A model generated the notes under the pieces. That model ran no database searches, was not told the origin of the DNA, and worked only from the letters and a program-made list of their open reading frames with translations. Positions 1 to 9,919 of a stretch of 64,000 nt of DNA are shown here, piece after piece (position 1 is the first letter of the stretch; each line of letters begins with the position of its first letter). The DNA is taken from assembly GCF_038502225.1 (NCBI RefSeq), contig NC_091307.1, positions 27,942,078 to 28,006,077 of the forward strand. Reading direction: 5' to 3'. The stretch comes from Cherax quadricarinatus (Eukaryota > Arthropoda > Malacostraca > Decapoda > Parastacidae). The position numbers were made by a program, and so were the translations under genes.

Positions 1-252
1 CCCCTGTGGTAAAGAAAGTGAGAAACACCATAGATGTGAAGTAGAAAATAATACAGAAGTATGAGAGTGGTGTGAAATTTGTTGAGCTTGCCAGGATGCA
101 TTGGAAAAACAAATTGACTATCACTTCTATCCTGGCAAAGAAAGAACAAATCAAGGAAGCTGATTTCCCCATTTTGGGGAAATCTTAAAGAGGTACCAGA
201 AACAGAGGACTGCGGACAGTTATTTTGTGAGACAGGGGTCCAGTGACTCAAG
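1..252 (+). mobile_element. Tigger (pogo-like) transposon remnant T1, 5' piece
   Basis: The first 130 bases are a degenerate version of the N-terminal HTH region of the Tigger transposase seen intact at 58078: CCTGTGGTAAAGAAAGTGAG, then a YESG-type stretch and ELARM-like codons. From about 175 the sequence jumps to the transposase C-terminus (GAGGTACCAGAAACAGAGGA and following), so about 1.5 kb of coding sequence is deleted. It continues after an inserted element at about 1509. Confidence 0.8.
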
Positions 253-1508
253 GGGGGGTGTGATCCATGTTTCTGCGCGCTCTCAGAAAAAATCGAAAAA
301 TTATGGAAATTGAGTTATTTATACCGAAGAATAGCTTAACTCTTTGGCAACACAATGGTACCAGAATGAATGTTCTATGACGTTTCTACAAGAAATTATA
401 GTAATTTATATCATGTATGGTGACGGCGATGTGGGTTTTGAGTCTGCTCACAGCCCATATATTTTTTGGAATTTTTTCCTTGTTTTTTTTTATCTCTTTT
501 TTCTTGCATTATTATTTCTAATATAATAACTGACTATTTGGCATCATAAAACAGTAGGCAGAGCTTATCCATAGACTTAGTGACAACCAGGCACCATATG
601 GGAACGCTCGGCAGTGTTTCCGCTCCAGAGAGTGCCAGGAGAAATCACTTCATTATTACGCTTATATCAGCTTATATATCAAATCTACGGCTTATTTATA
701 TATCAGAATTGATCTAATATGATATAATAAACACTATAAATAACATACAAACATGTTATATAGTACTCTAGACTGAATAAAATAAGCCATAATATGGCGA
801 GAGACCATCGCGAATATTTTGATATAAATGAGTGAATCCTCTCATGTCATGTTCTTTGGTCTCTGAGTAAGAGAAAATGGTGTTTTGAAGAGGATAACTG
901 CACTGGAGCATCAGTTTACTAAGAAATACACCCAAACAAACGCGATTTTTGCGAAATTTTTTTTTTTTCGAGACTGCAGGCCGGTCAGCGTTAAAGGCCA
1001 ATACGTATCTCGGAAGTAACTTATTCACTTATGGTACATCGTTCTGCCTTTATTACTTAATTAAATGGAATAATATTCACAGAAAATGTAGAATAATGAT
1101 TTCTCTAATTAAGATCGCTCAATTTTTGGAAATATTCCAAATACTTTGGGAGTTATGTGGGAGTAAAGGGCAGATTTTTTGCAACATTCCAAGAACTAAC
1201 AAACTTTATTTGTTGTGAAATAAAGGTAAGTTATTTTAGGGGACAGGTAGCTTATATAATATGTATAAGCATTGTTTTCTCGGCACAAAGTGTCCAAACA
1301 ACCTTACGTCGTCCCATATAGGAATAAATCGCCCCCTAAGGGCAGTTTTAGTAAATCAGTTTTTTTCAGTGTTTTCTCAGTTGTTGTTTGAGGTATATTT
1401 TTGATAAATATTTTTAAAAAAAGAGTGAAAACACTTTGTCTTGTGCACCAAAACTGGAGGAAATCGGACGGTAAATAAAGGAGCTACAATTTTTTAACCG
1501 ACGCCCCC
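253..1508. mobile_element. Unclassified insert Q with G6/C6 ends inside Tigger T1
   Basis: The left end reads GGGGGGTGTGATCC and the right end GACGCCCCC. Both sides are flanked by CTCAAG, which is present once in the corresponding Tigger sequence at 59968-59990 (CTCAAGGTGGTCC), so this looks like an insertion with a 5-6 bp target duplication. It contains copies of other local repeats: about 560-800 (repeat U, shared with 11395-11760 and 60660-61085) and about 1365-1490 (repeat V, shared with 12310-12430 and 14060-14170). No coding potential seen. Superfamily unknown. Confidence 0.55.
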
Positions 1509-1940
1509 CTCAAGCTGGTCCTAGTGGCACTAAAAGACAGAAAAGGGAGGTAATCCCAGAGAGGGCTTTGATACCTAAGTCCTTATAGAGGGGGATTCCC
1601 CTTCCAGACACTAACCCCAACTCCCTCTCTCCTCCTCCCTATCTTCCAGATGCCATCACCAATCTTCAATAAAGGTAAGTGAAAATGTTATTTTATATGT
1701 TTATTTAAATTTATTAATACATAATTTTACACTATATTTGTTGTGTGTATGTAAAACTATAATTAATCTCTATAAAATGTATTTTTCTTTTTGTGAATAT
1801 TTTTTGGTTTATGGAACGGATTAATTGTATTTCCATTATTTCTTATGGGAAATATTGCTTCGCTTTTCAAACTTTTCGAATTTAGTGTTTAGAACTAGTT
1901 CTTGGAACGGATTAAGTTCAAAATTTGAGGTTCCACTGTA
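1509..1940 (+). mobile_element. Tigger T1, 3' piece to terminal inverted repeat
   Basis: Resumes at the transposase C-terminus (GGTCCTAGTGGCACTAAAAG), passes the GGGGATTCCCCTTCC stretch shared with 60060, and ends with a terminal repeat reading GAGGTTCCACTG before TA. The sequence GGAACGGATTAATTGTATTT and following is common to all Tigger 3' ends in this window. Confidence 0.8.
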
Positions 1941-1942
1941 CT

Positions 1943-2095
1943 ATACACAAATGACCCGCACATGAAAGAGAGAAGCTTACGACAACGTTTCGGTCCGACT
2001 TGGACCATTGACAAAGTGTGACTTTGTCAATGGTCCAAGTCGGACCGAAACGTCGTCATAAGCTTCTCTATTTTATGTGCGGGTTATTTGTGTAT
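1943..2095. repeat. 153-bp near-perfect palindrome of Penelope-like terminal sequence
   Basis: Two 75-bp arms (1943-2017, 2021-2095) around a 3-base centre. Each arm carries GGTCCAAGTCGGACCGAAAC, that is, a 5-bp stem plus the GAAAC box found in hammerhead-ribozyme motifs of Penelope-like element termini, followed by AAGCTTCTCT and TGTGCGGGT-type sequence. The expected CTGATGA box is not intact. Interpreted as two Penelope-like termini joined in inverse orientation. Confidence 0.7.
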
Positions 2096-2159
2096 CGTTC
2101 CAGTCACGGTATTGTGCCTTTTTTTTGTTATTTCCACTGTACTATATTTTTAAATGTTT

Positions 2160-2283
2160 ATGCAGTAGTGTACTGTATACAGTACACCGTCTGTATTGTA
2201 TACAGTACACCGTCTGTATTGTATACAGTACACCGTCTGTATTGTATACAGTACACCAACTGTACTGTATACAGTTGGTTTAG
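2160..2283. repeat. Minisatellite with GTATACAGTACAC core, left block
   Basis: About four tandem units of roughly 29 bases, each with CTGTATTGTATACAGTACAC and a short spacer. A related block lies at 4874-4976, on the other side of the Penelope-like pair, suggesting that the pair inserted into or beside one array. Confidence 0.8.
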
Positions 2284-3640
2284 AAAGACACGTAAGCAAA
2301 CACTATGACATATTTATTAGAAAATTTTTCGGTCCTGGGACCTTGATCACTTCTAACATACAGAGGTAGAAAGACATTATATACCTAGGCGGAGAGTGAG
2401 GTGCGACGCACGCGACCTGAGGAATGTCACAAGAACACAAGAATGGAGGAACACTGTAGAAGGCCCACTGGCCCATGCGAGGCAGGTCTTTATCAAAACA
2501 ACCTCTACCTATGATGAGGACGGGTAGACGATGAAATCATGTGACTCCTGTGTTGTTGGGTTGGTGCTGCTTAAGTATCATGTATGCCAATGTTTTTGAA
2601 ATTTTGCAGTTTCCAGTGTTGCGTTCTATAGTGTCGGTGACTGCGATTAGTGAGGCTTCTAGGCACCGTCGGCGTCTGAGGTCTGGTTCGGTGAGAACGA
2701 GTTGTGCCTCATTCCAGTTCATCAAATGCCCCATGGAGTCTATGTGGAGGACACAGGCGTACCTTACATCGTCTCTGTTAGAGGCATTTCGATGCTCATT
2801 CAGGCGGACTGCAAGATCTCTGCCTGTCTGCCTACATATTTCTTGGGACAGAACCCACAGGGGATAGTGTAGATGCCTGCTGTAGAAGTTAGAGGTGTGG
2901 GGCTGCGTTTCGTAGTGAGGTCTTTGATAGATGATGTGTTTATGGTGGAAACGTTGATGTTACTCATAGCAAGTGCCCGGCAAGCATTTGTGGCAACATC
3001 GCCACATGGGAGTACTGTGAACTGCTTAGGGGGCTGTTCCATGGGCGGTTTGTTGAGGATAGCTTGTGCCTTGAGTCTGCAATATCGGATGAAGAAAGAT
3101 GGGAACTGAAGACGTGTAAAGGCTTGTGTTATGTAAGTGCATTCTTCTTCTAGAAAACAAGGGCTGGAGATGCGAAGAGCTCTCAAGAAGAAGCCAATGA
3201 GGACTCCTCTCTTAGTGCAGGTGTCTTGGTGTGAATAAAAGTGTATAAGATCGTCCTTGTTGGTAGGTTTTCTATACACTTTGAAGAGAAGTTTGTCACT
3301 GTCGGGAGATCTGCACAGTAGAACGTCGAGGAAAGGAAGTTTGCCATCATTTTCGAGTTCAAGTGTAAACTTTATTGATGGTTCAACTGCATTGATCTTG
3401 TTGAGAAGGGCCTGGATATTGAGACGTCTCGGATAGAAAACCAATGTATCATCAACGTATTTTAGCCAGGTAACGGTGTTGGGAATGAGGGTGCTGAATT
3501 TCTCTGTCTCCAGGTTTTCCATGAAAGGTTGGCAAGCACAGCACTGAGTGGGCTGCCCATTGCCATCCCAAAAGCACTGTTTGTAACAGTTGTCCTGATA
3601 CTTGAAGAAGTTGAAATTAACACAAAGTTCCACTAGATTT
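2284..3640 (-). mobile_element. Penelope-like retroelement copy, minus orientation (broken)
   Basis: Minus-strand coding at 3633-2800 gives the reverse transcriptase C-terminal half: LKYVDDTLVFYPR (YVDD catalytic box), then ELENDGKLPFLDVLL, VYRKPTNKDDLIHFYSHQD and the start of a GIY-YIG endonuclease (GIYTIPCGFCPKKYVG). A frameshift at about 2830 separates it from the C-terminal piece at 2734-2537 (GHLMNWNEAQLVL to CLEASLIAV). Upstream of YVDD the frame is also damaged. The element ends at about 2284 with a GGACCGAAA-type hammerhead-like tail (2325-2345). Not functional. Confidence 0.88.
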
Positions 3641-4855
3641 CATCAATCTGGCTAAGATACGTTGATGATATATTGGTTTTCTATCCGAGACATCTCAATA
3701 TCCAGGCCCTTCTCAACAGGATCAATGCAGTTGAACCATCAATAAAGTTTACACTTGAACTCGAAAATGATGGCAAACTTCCTTTCCTCGACGTTCTACT
3801 GTGCAGATCTCCCGACAGTGACAAACTTCTCTTCAAAGTGTATAGAAAACCTACCAACAAGGACGATCTTATACACTTTTATTCACACCAAGACACCCGC
3901 ACTAAGAGAGGAATCCTCATTGGCTCCTTCTTGAGAGCTCTTCGCATCTCCAGCCCTTGTTTTCTAGAAGAAGAATGCACTTACATAACACAAGCCTTTA
4001 CACGTCTTCAGTTCCCATCTTTCTTCATCCGAGATTGCAGACTAAAGGCACAAGCTATTCTCAACAAACTGCCCATGGAACAGCCCCCTAAGCAGTTCAT
4101 AGTACTCCCATGTGGCGATGTTGCCACGAATACTCGCCGGGCACTTGCTATGAGTAACATCAACGTTTCCACCATAAACACATCATCTATCAAAGACCTC
4201 ACTACGAAACGCAGCCCCACACCTCTAACTTCTACAGTAGGCGTCTACACTATCCCCTGTGGGTTCTGTCCCAAGAAATATGCAGGCGAGACAGGCAGAG
4301 ATCTTGCAGTCTGCCTGAATGAGCATCGAAATGCCTCTAACAGAGACGATGTAAGGTACGCCTGTGTCCTCCACAGAGACTCCACGGGGCATTTGATGAA
4401 CTGGAATGAGGCACAACTCGTTCTCACCGAACCAGACCTCAGACGCCGACGGTGCCTAGAAGCCTCACTAATCGCCGTCACCGACACTATAGAACACAAC
4501 ACTGGAAACTGCAAAATTTCAAAAACATTGGCATACATGATACTTAAGCAGCTCCAACCCAACAACACAGGAGTCACATGATTTCATCGTCTACCCGTCC
4601 TCATCATAGGTAGAGGTTGTTTTGATAAGGACCTGCCTCGCATGGGCCAGTGGGCCTTCTACAGTGTTCCTCCATTCTTGTGTTCTTGTGACATTCCTCA
4701 GGTCGCGTGCGTCGCACCTCACTCTCCGCCTATGTATATAATGTCTTTCTACCTCTGTATGTTAGAAGTGATCAAGGTCCCAGGACCGAAACGTTTTCTA
4801 ATAAATATGTCATAGTGTTTGCTTACGTGTCTTTCTAAACCAACTTGTTGGTATC
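3641..4855 (+). mobile_element. Penelope-like retroelement copy, plus orientation, 5' truncated
   Basis: An open frame runs from about 3649 to 4581. It begins WLRYVDDILVFYPRHLN in the RT palm and continues through ELENDGKLPFLDVLL to a GIY-YIG domain: GVYTIPCGFCPKKYAGETGR, an HRDSTGH segment, and CLEASLI with the catalytic glutamate. The GIY motif here is GVY and the YIG is YAG. The downstream region has GATCAAGGTCCCAGGACCGA at about 4772, then AATAAATATG. It is about 95% like the minus copy by eye and lies head to head with it, giving a 1.2-kb inverted repeat. Confidence 0.9.
4769..4796 (+). ncRNA. Hammerhead-like motif in Penelope-like terminus (probably inactive)
   Basis: GTGATCAAGGTCC CA GGACCGAAAC: stem II is GGTCC/GGACC with a two-base loop and is followed by the conserved GAAAC box. 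The box before the stem reads GTGATCA where an active hammerhead needs CTGATGA, so two core positions differ. Such ribozymes are known in Penelope-like element termini. The mirror copy is at about 2325-2350. Confidence 0.45.
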
Positions 4856-4873
4856 TATTACCAAGGTTTATAC

Positions 4874-4976
4874 CACTGTATACAGTACACCGACTGTACT
4901 GTATACAGTACACTGGCTGTGCTGTATACAGTACACCAACTGTACTGTATACAGTACATTGACTGTACTGTATACC
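4874..4976. repeat. Minisatellite with GTATACAGTACAC core, right block
   Basis: Three to four units containing CTGTATACAGTACACCGACT or a variant. Counterpart of the block at 2160-2283. Confidence 0.75.
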
Positions 4977-5110
4977 GACAGTTGTTGAACAGGTAGGTCG
5001 TTAAGTGAGGGATGCCTGTATTTGTATTGTATATGCAATTATAAATTTACTGTAGCCTATACATATTAGGAATTTGAACCCCTGGAATTTGGGAATTTAA
5101 CTGCTAAGTA

Positions 5111-5313
5111 CAGTGGACCCCCGGTTAACGATATTTTTTCACTCCGTAAGTATGTTCAGGTGCCAGTACTGACCGAATTTATTCCCATAAGGAATATTGT
5201 GAAGTAGATTAGTCCATTTCAGACCCCCAAACATACACGTACAAACGCACTTACATAAATACACTTACATAATTGGTTGCATTCGGAGGTAATCGTTATG
5301 CGGGGGTCCACTG
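5111..5313. mobile_element. 203-bp TA-flanked MITE
   Basis: Ends CAGTGGACCCCCGGTTAACG and CGTTATGCGGGGGTCCACTG, flanked by TA on both sides. A second copy (58374-58590) sits inside Tigger T8. Ends resemble the pogo/Tc1-mariner class. It lies 80 bp upstream of a LACTB2 exon. Confidence 0.88.
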
Positions 5314-5390
5314 TATACTGTTTGACAGTGCTCCTTAGTGTTTTGGTTTTAAAGGTAGATTTAATGTTGCATAATTTATAATATTTTCAG

Positions 5391-5511
5391 GTTGTGTTAC
5401 TGTATACAAATTTCCTAGAGTTGATGCTCCAGACGACCCTCTGCCTGAGTCGGTCAGCATCAAACATCTCAAGCACAATGATGAGATAAAAACTGAAGGT
5501 GCAACTCTTGT
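5391..5511 (+). CDS. LACTB2: LACTB2 internal exon (partial gene, first exon in window)
   Basis: This exon encodes about 40 residues that align with the middle of endoribonuclease LACTB2, a metallo-beta-lactamase-fold ssRNA endonuclease of the mitochondrial matrix. The most diagnostic stretch is DEIKTEGATL, matching the vertebrate DVIKTEGATL just before the HTPGH motif. The exon is preceded by a polypyrimidine tract and AG (5389-5390) and followed by GTAAGG (5512). It starts with two bases of a split codon and ends with two bases of the next, which fits the following exon exactly. It carries no metal ligands itself; the HxHxDH motif must lie on exons left of the window, since I find nothing resembling it in 1-5390. 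The orthology call rests on remembered family sequence; the exon boundaries are read directly. Confidence 0.88.
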
Positions 5512-6379
5512 GTAAGGGTACACTTATTATATACTGTGCTAGATTAATCATTTTTTAATGTTTATTATCTTTTCTGTGTTATTAAGTGTTATAATTTTCC
5601 ATTAATGAATACTGTAGGTATCATATACAATCAAATGCCTACAGTGCATCATTCCAAGCTCAAGCAGTTGACGCCTTCAACTCGCACCTATTTTCGCCTA
5701 GCACAGATAACCTGCACATAGCAGAATGAAACTTAAGACAATGATTGGTCATGGTATCTTGCATCCCAGTAATTGGCTCAAGACCTTTTAAAACCCAATA
5801 ACACAGACAGGGAAGTGTAGGGAGGGCCTTATCCCTCCTTAGGAGAATTGACAAGAATTTATTATTTCCACTACTTTGAGCCAGATTTCAAGCTACTTCT
5901 GGTCCTGTAACCACCCAAAATCATCTCTGTTATGTCTTTCATTGTATCAAATGATACCAAAAAACAGTCAATAAATTCATAAAAACCATCCTTGACAACA
6001 CATCTCACAGTTGCTATTTTAAACCAAACACATGGTCAGTTATGCTTTTCCTGTCGTGCAGCACATTGGGCAGGATTTTTTTTTAAACTGTGCACACTCA
6101 CTGAACAGACCCATTCTCTCATACCTAGGCTTCCAAGTGTCAGCATTGAAATATCTTACTTAGAAAAAGTAGAAAAGTGTTCAGATCATTATTGAACTGT
6201 GTAGGTGCCGAGTTGCAAGTTTTATGTTAAAAATTGTGGGGTATTATTTACTGTAAGATAACTTGAGAATGCCTCTTCAGAATAACAACATTAAAGACTG
6301 ATGAATCTGTCCTGGAGAAATATTAATTATAGTTTTAAATTGTGTGGGTGCAGATTTACCAACTTTCTCAGTTAATAAT
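5512..6379. other. LACTB2 intron, unique-looking sequence
   Basis: No gene, clear repeat or structured element recognised in this stretch. Confidence 0.6.
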
Positions 6380-6556
6380 AATATTATTATTACATTCATG
6401 TGGGGCAGGGAAGCACTAAACCCATAGGGTCATACAGTGCCTGGGAAGAATGAATGCCATTCAGGCTTGATTAAAGGAAGTGGAGCATTAGTCCAATTCC
6501 TTTGATCAGGAGCCCCTCATCAGCATCAAGGAATCTTCTTTGAGGGGGGTCACATA
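6380..6556 (+). repeat. LINE/SINE 3'-end repeat fragment
   Basis: Contains AAGCACTAAACCCATAGGGT, a CATACAGTGCCTGGG stretch, and GAGCCCCTCATCAGCATCAA, shared in diverged form with 23060-23140, 29551-29620 and 60430-60490. Its right side is cut by the Tigger1-like insertion at 6557. Confidence 0.6.
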
Positions 6557-7574
6557 CAGTTGACCCTTGAACAACACGGGGGTTAGGGACCCCCTTGCCC
6601 CCTACAGTCAAGAATCCTCATTTAATTTTTGACTCCTCAAAAACTTTAATTACTAATAGCTTACTGTTGACTACAAACCTTACCAATAACATAAACAGTC
6701 AGTTAACATGTTTTTGTATGTTATATGTAATATGTACTGTATTCTTAAATACAGTAAGCTAGAGAAAAGAAAATGTTATTAAGAAAATCATAAGGAAGAG
6801 AAAATACATATACTGGACTGTATTTATAGATACCGTAAGTTTACATTGTCTGTTTACGAGATGAATCATTTGTCTGTCAGTACCTACATCAATTTTGTTT
6901 TATATGATGCAACACGCTGTAGCTGTTACACATATTACTATCACTAGATATCAAGAATGAAAAGATAATGTGAAAGAGAAATTCATATTTATTTACAGGT
7001 ATATCTGTTCAGACAGATATCCTTTCTCCTCAGTGATTTTCTTAAGTGCATCTGGGAACTTGTCTGCTGCTTCCTTGTCAGCAGAAGCTCATGCAGAGAT
7101 GATTAGTATCACATGGCATTTTAAGCTGATACTTGCAATACTTGAACTCACTGCAATAGCAACAGGAGGTGGCTATGAAATTATTACAGTAGTACAGTAT
7201 GTACTAATTTTATGCAGTTGTGATTTAATATTGCATCTTTATGTTTGTTTACATTCCTCTTGACTGCTAGTGGTACCATGTATGATCTGTAAGTGTTTAC
7301 AGTATGTGCATAAGTTTTGATATATTTTAACTTTTTATAATAGATTTGTAAATATTTCATGGCAGTAAATGATAAAATAGACTAATATCTACATATATAT
7401 TATGCATTCATGACATACCTTTTTTGATATTTCTAGGCTATGTGGTTCATTTGTGAGTTTTTTCAAATTGTCACAATTCTCAAAAAAAAAAAAATTCCCA
7501 ATATATTTATTGAAAAAAATCTGCATATAAGTGGACATGTGCAGTTCAAACTTGTGTTGTTCAAGGATCAACTG
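6557..7574. mobile_element. Tigger1-like transposon, internally deleted, 1018 bp
   Basis: Flanked by TA. Ends CAGTTGACCCTTGAACAACA and TGTTCAAGGATCAACTG. The outer ~270 bp on the left (including TAGCTTACTGTTGACTACAA and GAAAATGTTATTAAGAAAAT) and the outer ~250 bp on the right (AAATGATAAAATAGACTAAT, TATTTATTGAAAAAAATCTG) are what I remember as the non-coding ends of mammalian Tigger1/MER2. The middle, read on the minus strand around 7085-7000, gives DKEAADKFPDALKKITEEKG-like transposase codons. No intact gene remains. The likeness to a mammalian family is from memory and needs alignment. Confidence 0.75.
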
Positions 7575-7931
7575 TAGTTATAAAATTGGGATTATTGGTT
7601 TCTTTGCAAAAGCTGAAGAATGAATCTTCTGATCAGCTTCAAACTTTCAGCACTAGTGTTTTTTGTTTTTTTGTAAAGGAAAGTTTGCATTGTTATTGGG
7701 CTATGTAAGACCTAATTTACTGATTTTATTAAAAAATCCCATATGAGTTTAGTGTTTTTTTTATGATTATGAAAATAATAAAAATTATTATTAAGAACTA
7801 AATTGTGATATTGGTATCCATTTGATAATTGGAGAATACCTCTACTGGTCGACTTCAAATGTTTAACACTACTGTACATTAGAGGAAGGTTTGGATTGGT
7901 GTTGGATTTAGCGGCCTGTTTCTTTAAAATA

Positions 7932-8711
7932 CAGTGGAACCCCGGTTTTCGTCTAGTCCGTTTATTGTATAATTCAGCTTTCGACCACTTTTTCGCCGAA
8001 ATTTTCCCCGTTTTTGTACATTTGCTCAGAAATCGTCTGTACCAGAAACGTCCATCTGCCCACAGGACATGGCCGCTCATACATTCATGACTCAGTCTGC
8101 CTCTGTTACTCGTAGAGGGTGGTAGTGATGGTGGTAGAGGGTGATAGTGATGATGGTAGAGGGTGATAGTGGTGATGGTAGAGGGTGGTAGTGATGGTGG
8201 TAGAAGTTGGTAGTGATGGTGGTAGAGTATCGTAGTGATGGTGGTAGAGGGTGGTAGTGATGGTGGCAGAGGCTGGTAGTGATGGTGGTAGAGGGTGGTA
8301 GTGATGGTGGCAAAGGGTGGTAGTTATGGTGGTAGAGGCTGGTAGTGATGGTGGTAGAGGGTGGTAGTGATGGTGGTAGAGGGTGGTAGTGATGGTGGTA
8401 GAGATAACATCTCCCTCTCCCCTCCTCGCCGTCTTCCATACGCCAACAAGAGTCTTCAATGAAGGTAGTAGTGATTTAAATGTTCATTTATCCATTTCAT
8501 TAATCATTTATATTTATTTCTCATTTTTTCTGTATGTAAAACTATAGTTATTCTCTATAAAATGTATTTTTTGTTAATATTTTTGGGTGTCTGAAACGGA
8601 TTAATTGGATTTACATTATTTCTCATGGGAAATATTACTTCAGTTTTCATACTATTTTGTTTTCGTCAGACTTTTTCAAATGGATTAATCACGAAAACCG
8701 AGGTTCCACTG
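7932..8711 (+). mobile_element. Tigger-type MITE T2 containing a 22-bp minisatellite
   Basis: Ends CAGTGGAACCCCGGTTTTCG and ACGAAAACCGAGGTTCCACTG-type, flanked by TA. The right 300 bp match the Tigger 3' ends elsewhere here (GGTGTCTGAAACGGATTAAT). The transposase gene is gone and replaced by a minisatellite. Confidence 0.85.
8110..8402. repeat. 22-bp minisatellite, about 13 units
   Basis: Unit approximately AGAGGGTGGTAGTGATGGTGGT. Because 22 is not a multiple of 3, reverse-strand frames rotate through the same three peptide motifs and stay open. This is not a gene. Confidence 0.9.
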
Positions 8712-8882
8712 TAGTACACTCAGTACTGTTCCTTTCATGTGCTTTGAGGTACAAAGGTCTAGGGTTAAGGGGCATAGAGGATACCTTTTTCTTGATTGTG
8801 TAGTGAGCACAACACCTCTTGTTGTTCCACATCTTAACTTTGCATCGTGACAGATTTTCATTTCTTCATACATTTCCAACAG

Positions 8883-9024
8883 AGTTCATCATACTCCAGG
8901 TCATACCACAGACCATGTTGTATTGGAGCTGACTGAAGAGGGGTCAGTGTTCAGTGGTGACTGCATACTAGGTGAAGGAACAGCAGTTTTTGAAGATCTT
9001 CAGACATATATGGTTTCACTGAAG
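8883..9024 (+). CDS. LACTB2: LACTB2 internal exon with two metal-ligand motifs
   Basis: The exon encodes [18 protein letters not shown] and then [17 protein letters not shown], followed by YMVSLK. HTPGHT contains the metal-ligand histidine and SGDCILG the bridging aspartate of the metallo-beta-lactamase fold, and both are intact. The acceptor is CAACAG and the donor is AAG|GTAATC. Phase is consistent with the upstream exon: one base completes a valine codon, then 47 codons follow. The preceding intron (5512-8882) holds a Tigger1-like element and a Tigger MITE with a minisatellite. The conserved residues and lack of stops argue for a functional gene rather than a retrocopy. Confidence 0.92.
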
Positions 9025-9529
9025 GTAATCATGAATATAACATTGTAATAATTTACTGAAAATAAATATAACTTTTATTTCATATTTAATTATACAGGTA
9101 CAACACAAATTTACCAGCAGTGGATCATATGGTACTTCTTTTAGTCCAGACAGAATTACAAGACTACTTTTTTCCAAAATACATGTAGTTTACTTTACAG
9201 CCCAAGATGGCCTTGTATAAAGTATGTGCTCACTTACATTGTTTGCACTGTAGTTGCTGAGGTGATCCCTTGATTTTGTGCAATTCTTTGCACATTTTGC
9301 TAACAGTTAACTTCAGCTATGGCTAGTAATTAGTTCTGCAGCTCCAGTAAAATTCTAAAATTTACCACTTTGGGAATGGTAGTGCTGCAACATTGTAATT
9401 ACAATAATAAATAAACCTGTTTTAGTTATGCTAATGTTTAAGTTTCCAGCAGACCATGGATCAGAGGTGTATTGCTGAATTATTATTATATGACCTCTGC
9501 TGGTCTGACAAAATCAATACAGTGGACCC
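9025..9529. other. LACTB2 intron, no recognised element
   Basis: A/T-rich intron sequence between the exon ending at 9024 and Tigger T3. Nothing recognised. Confidence 0.5.
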
Positions 9530-9919
9530 CCGCATACCGTCGGCATCACATAACGTTTAATCTGCATACCGCTCGCTTTTACCGCAAAAAATTTGCCTCT
9601 CATACCGCTCAAAAACCCGCTCACCGCTGTTCGTCCGAGACGCGTCCAATGTGCGCCCTTAGCCAGCCTCCGCGGTAACATCCAAGCATACAATCGGAAC
9701 ATTTCGTATTATTACAGTGTTTTTGGTGATTTTATCTGCAAAATAAGTGACCATGGGCCCCAAGAAAGCTTCTAGTGCCAACCCTACAGCAATAAGGGTG
9801 AGAATTACTATAGGGATGAAGAAAAAGATCATTGATAAGTATGAAAGTGGAGTGCGTGTCTCCGAGCTGGCCAGGTTGTATAATAAACCCCAATCAACCA
9901 TCGCTACTATTGGTGGTAC

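Noticed and set aside
2537..4581. Penelope-like frames considered as host GIY-YIG or telomerase-like genes
   Set aside because: YVDD, GIY-YIG and flanking terminal repeats show a retroelement; two inverted damaged copies.
1..5390. Search for the LACTB2 exon carrying the HxHxDH motif
   Set aside because: No matching sequence found on the plus strand; the exon must lie left of the window.
8092..8459. Reverse-strand frames of 115-117 codons rich in His, Tyr, Pro and Ser
   Set aside because: Produced by the 22-bp minisatellite; no other support.
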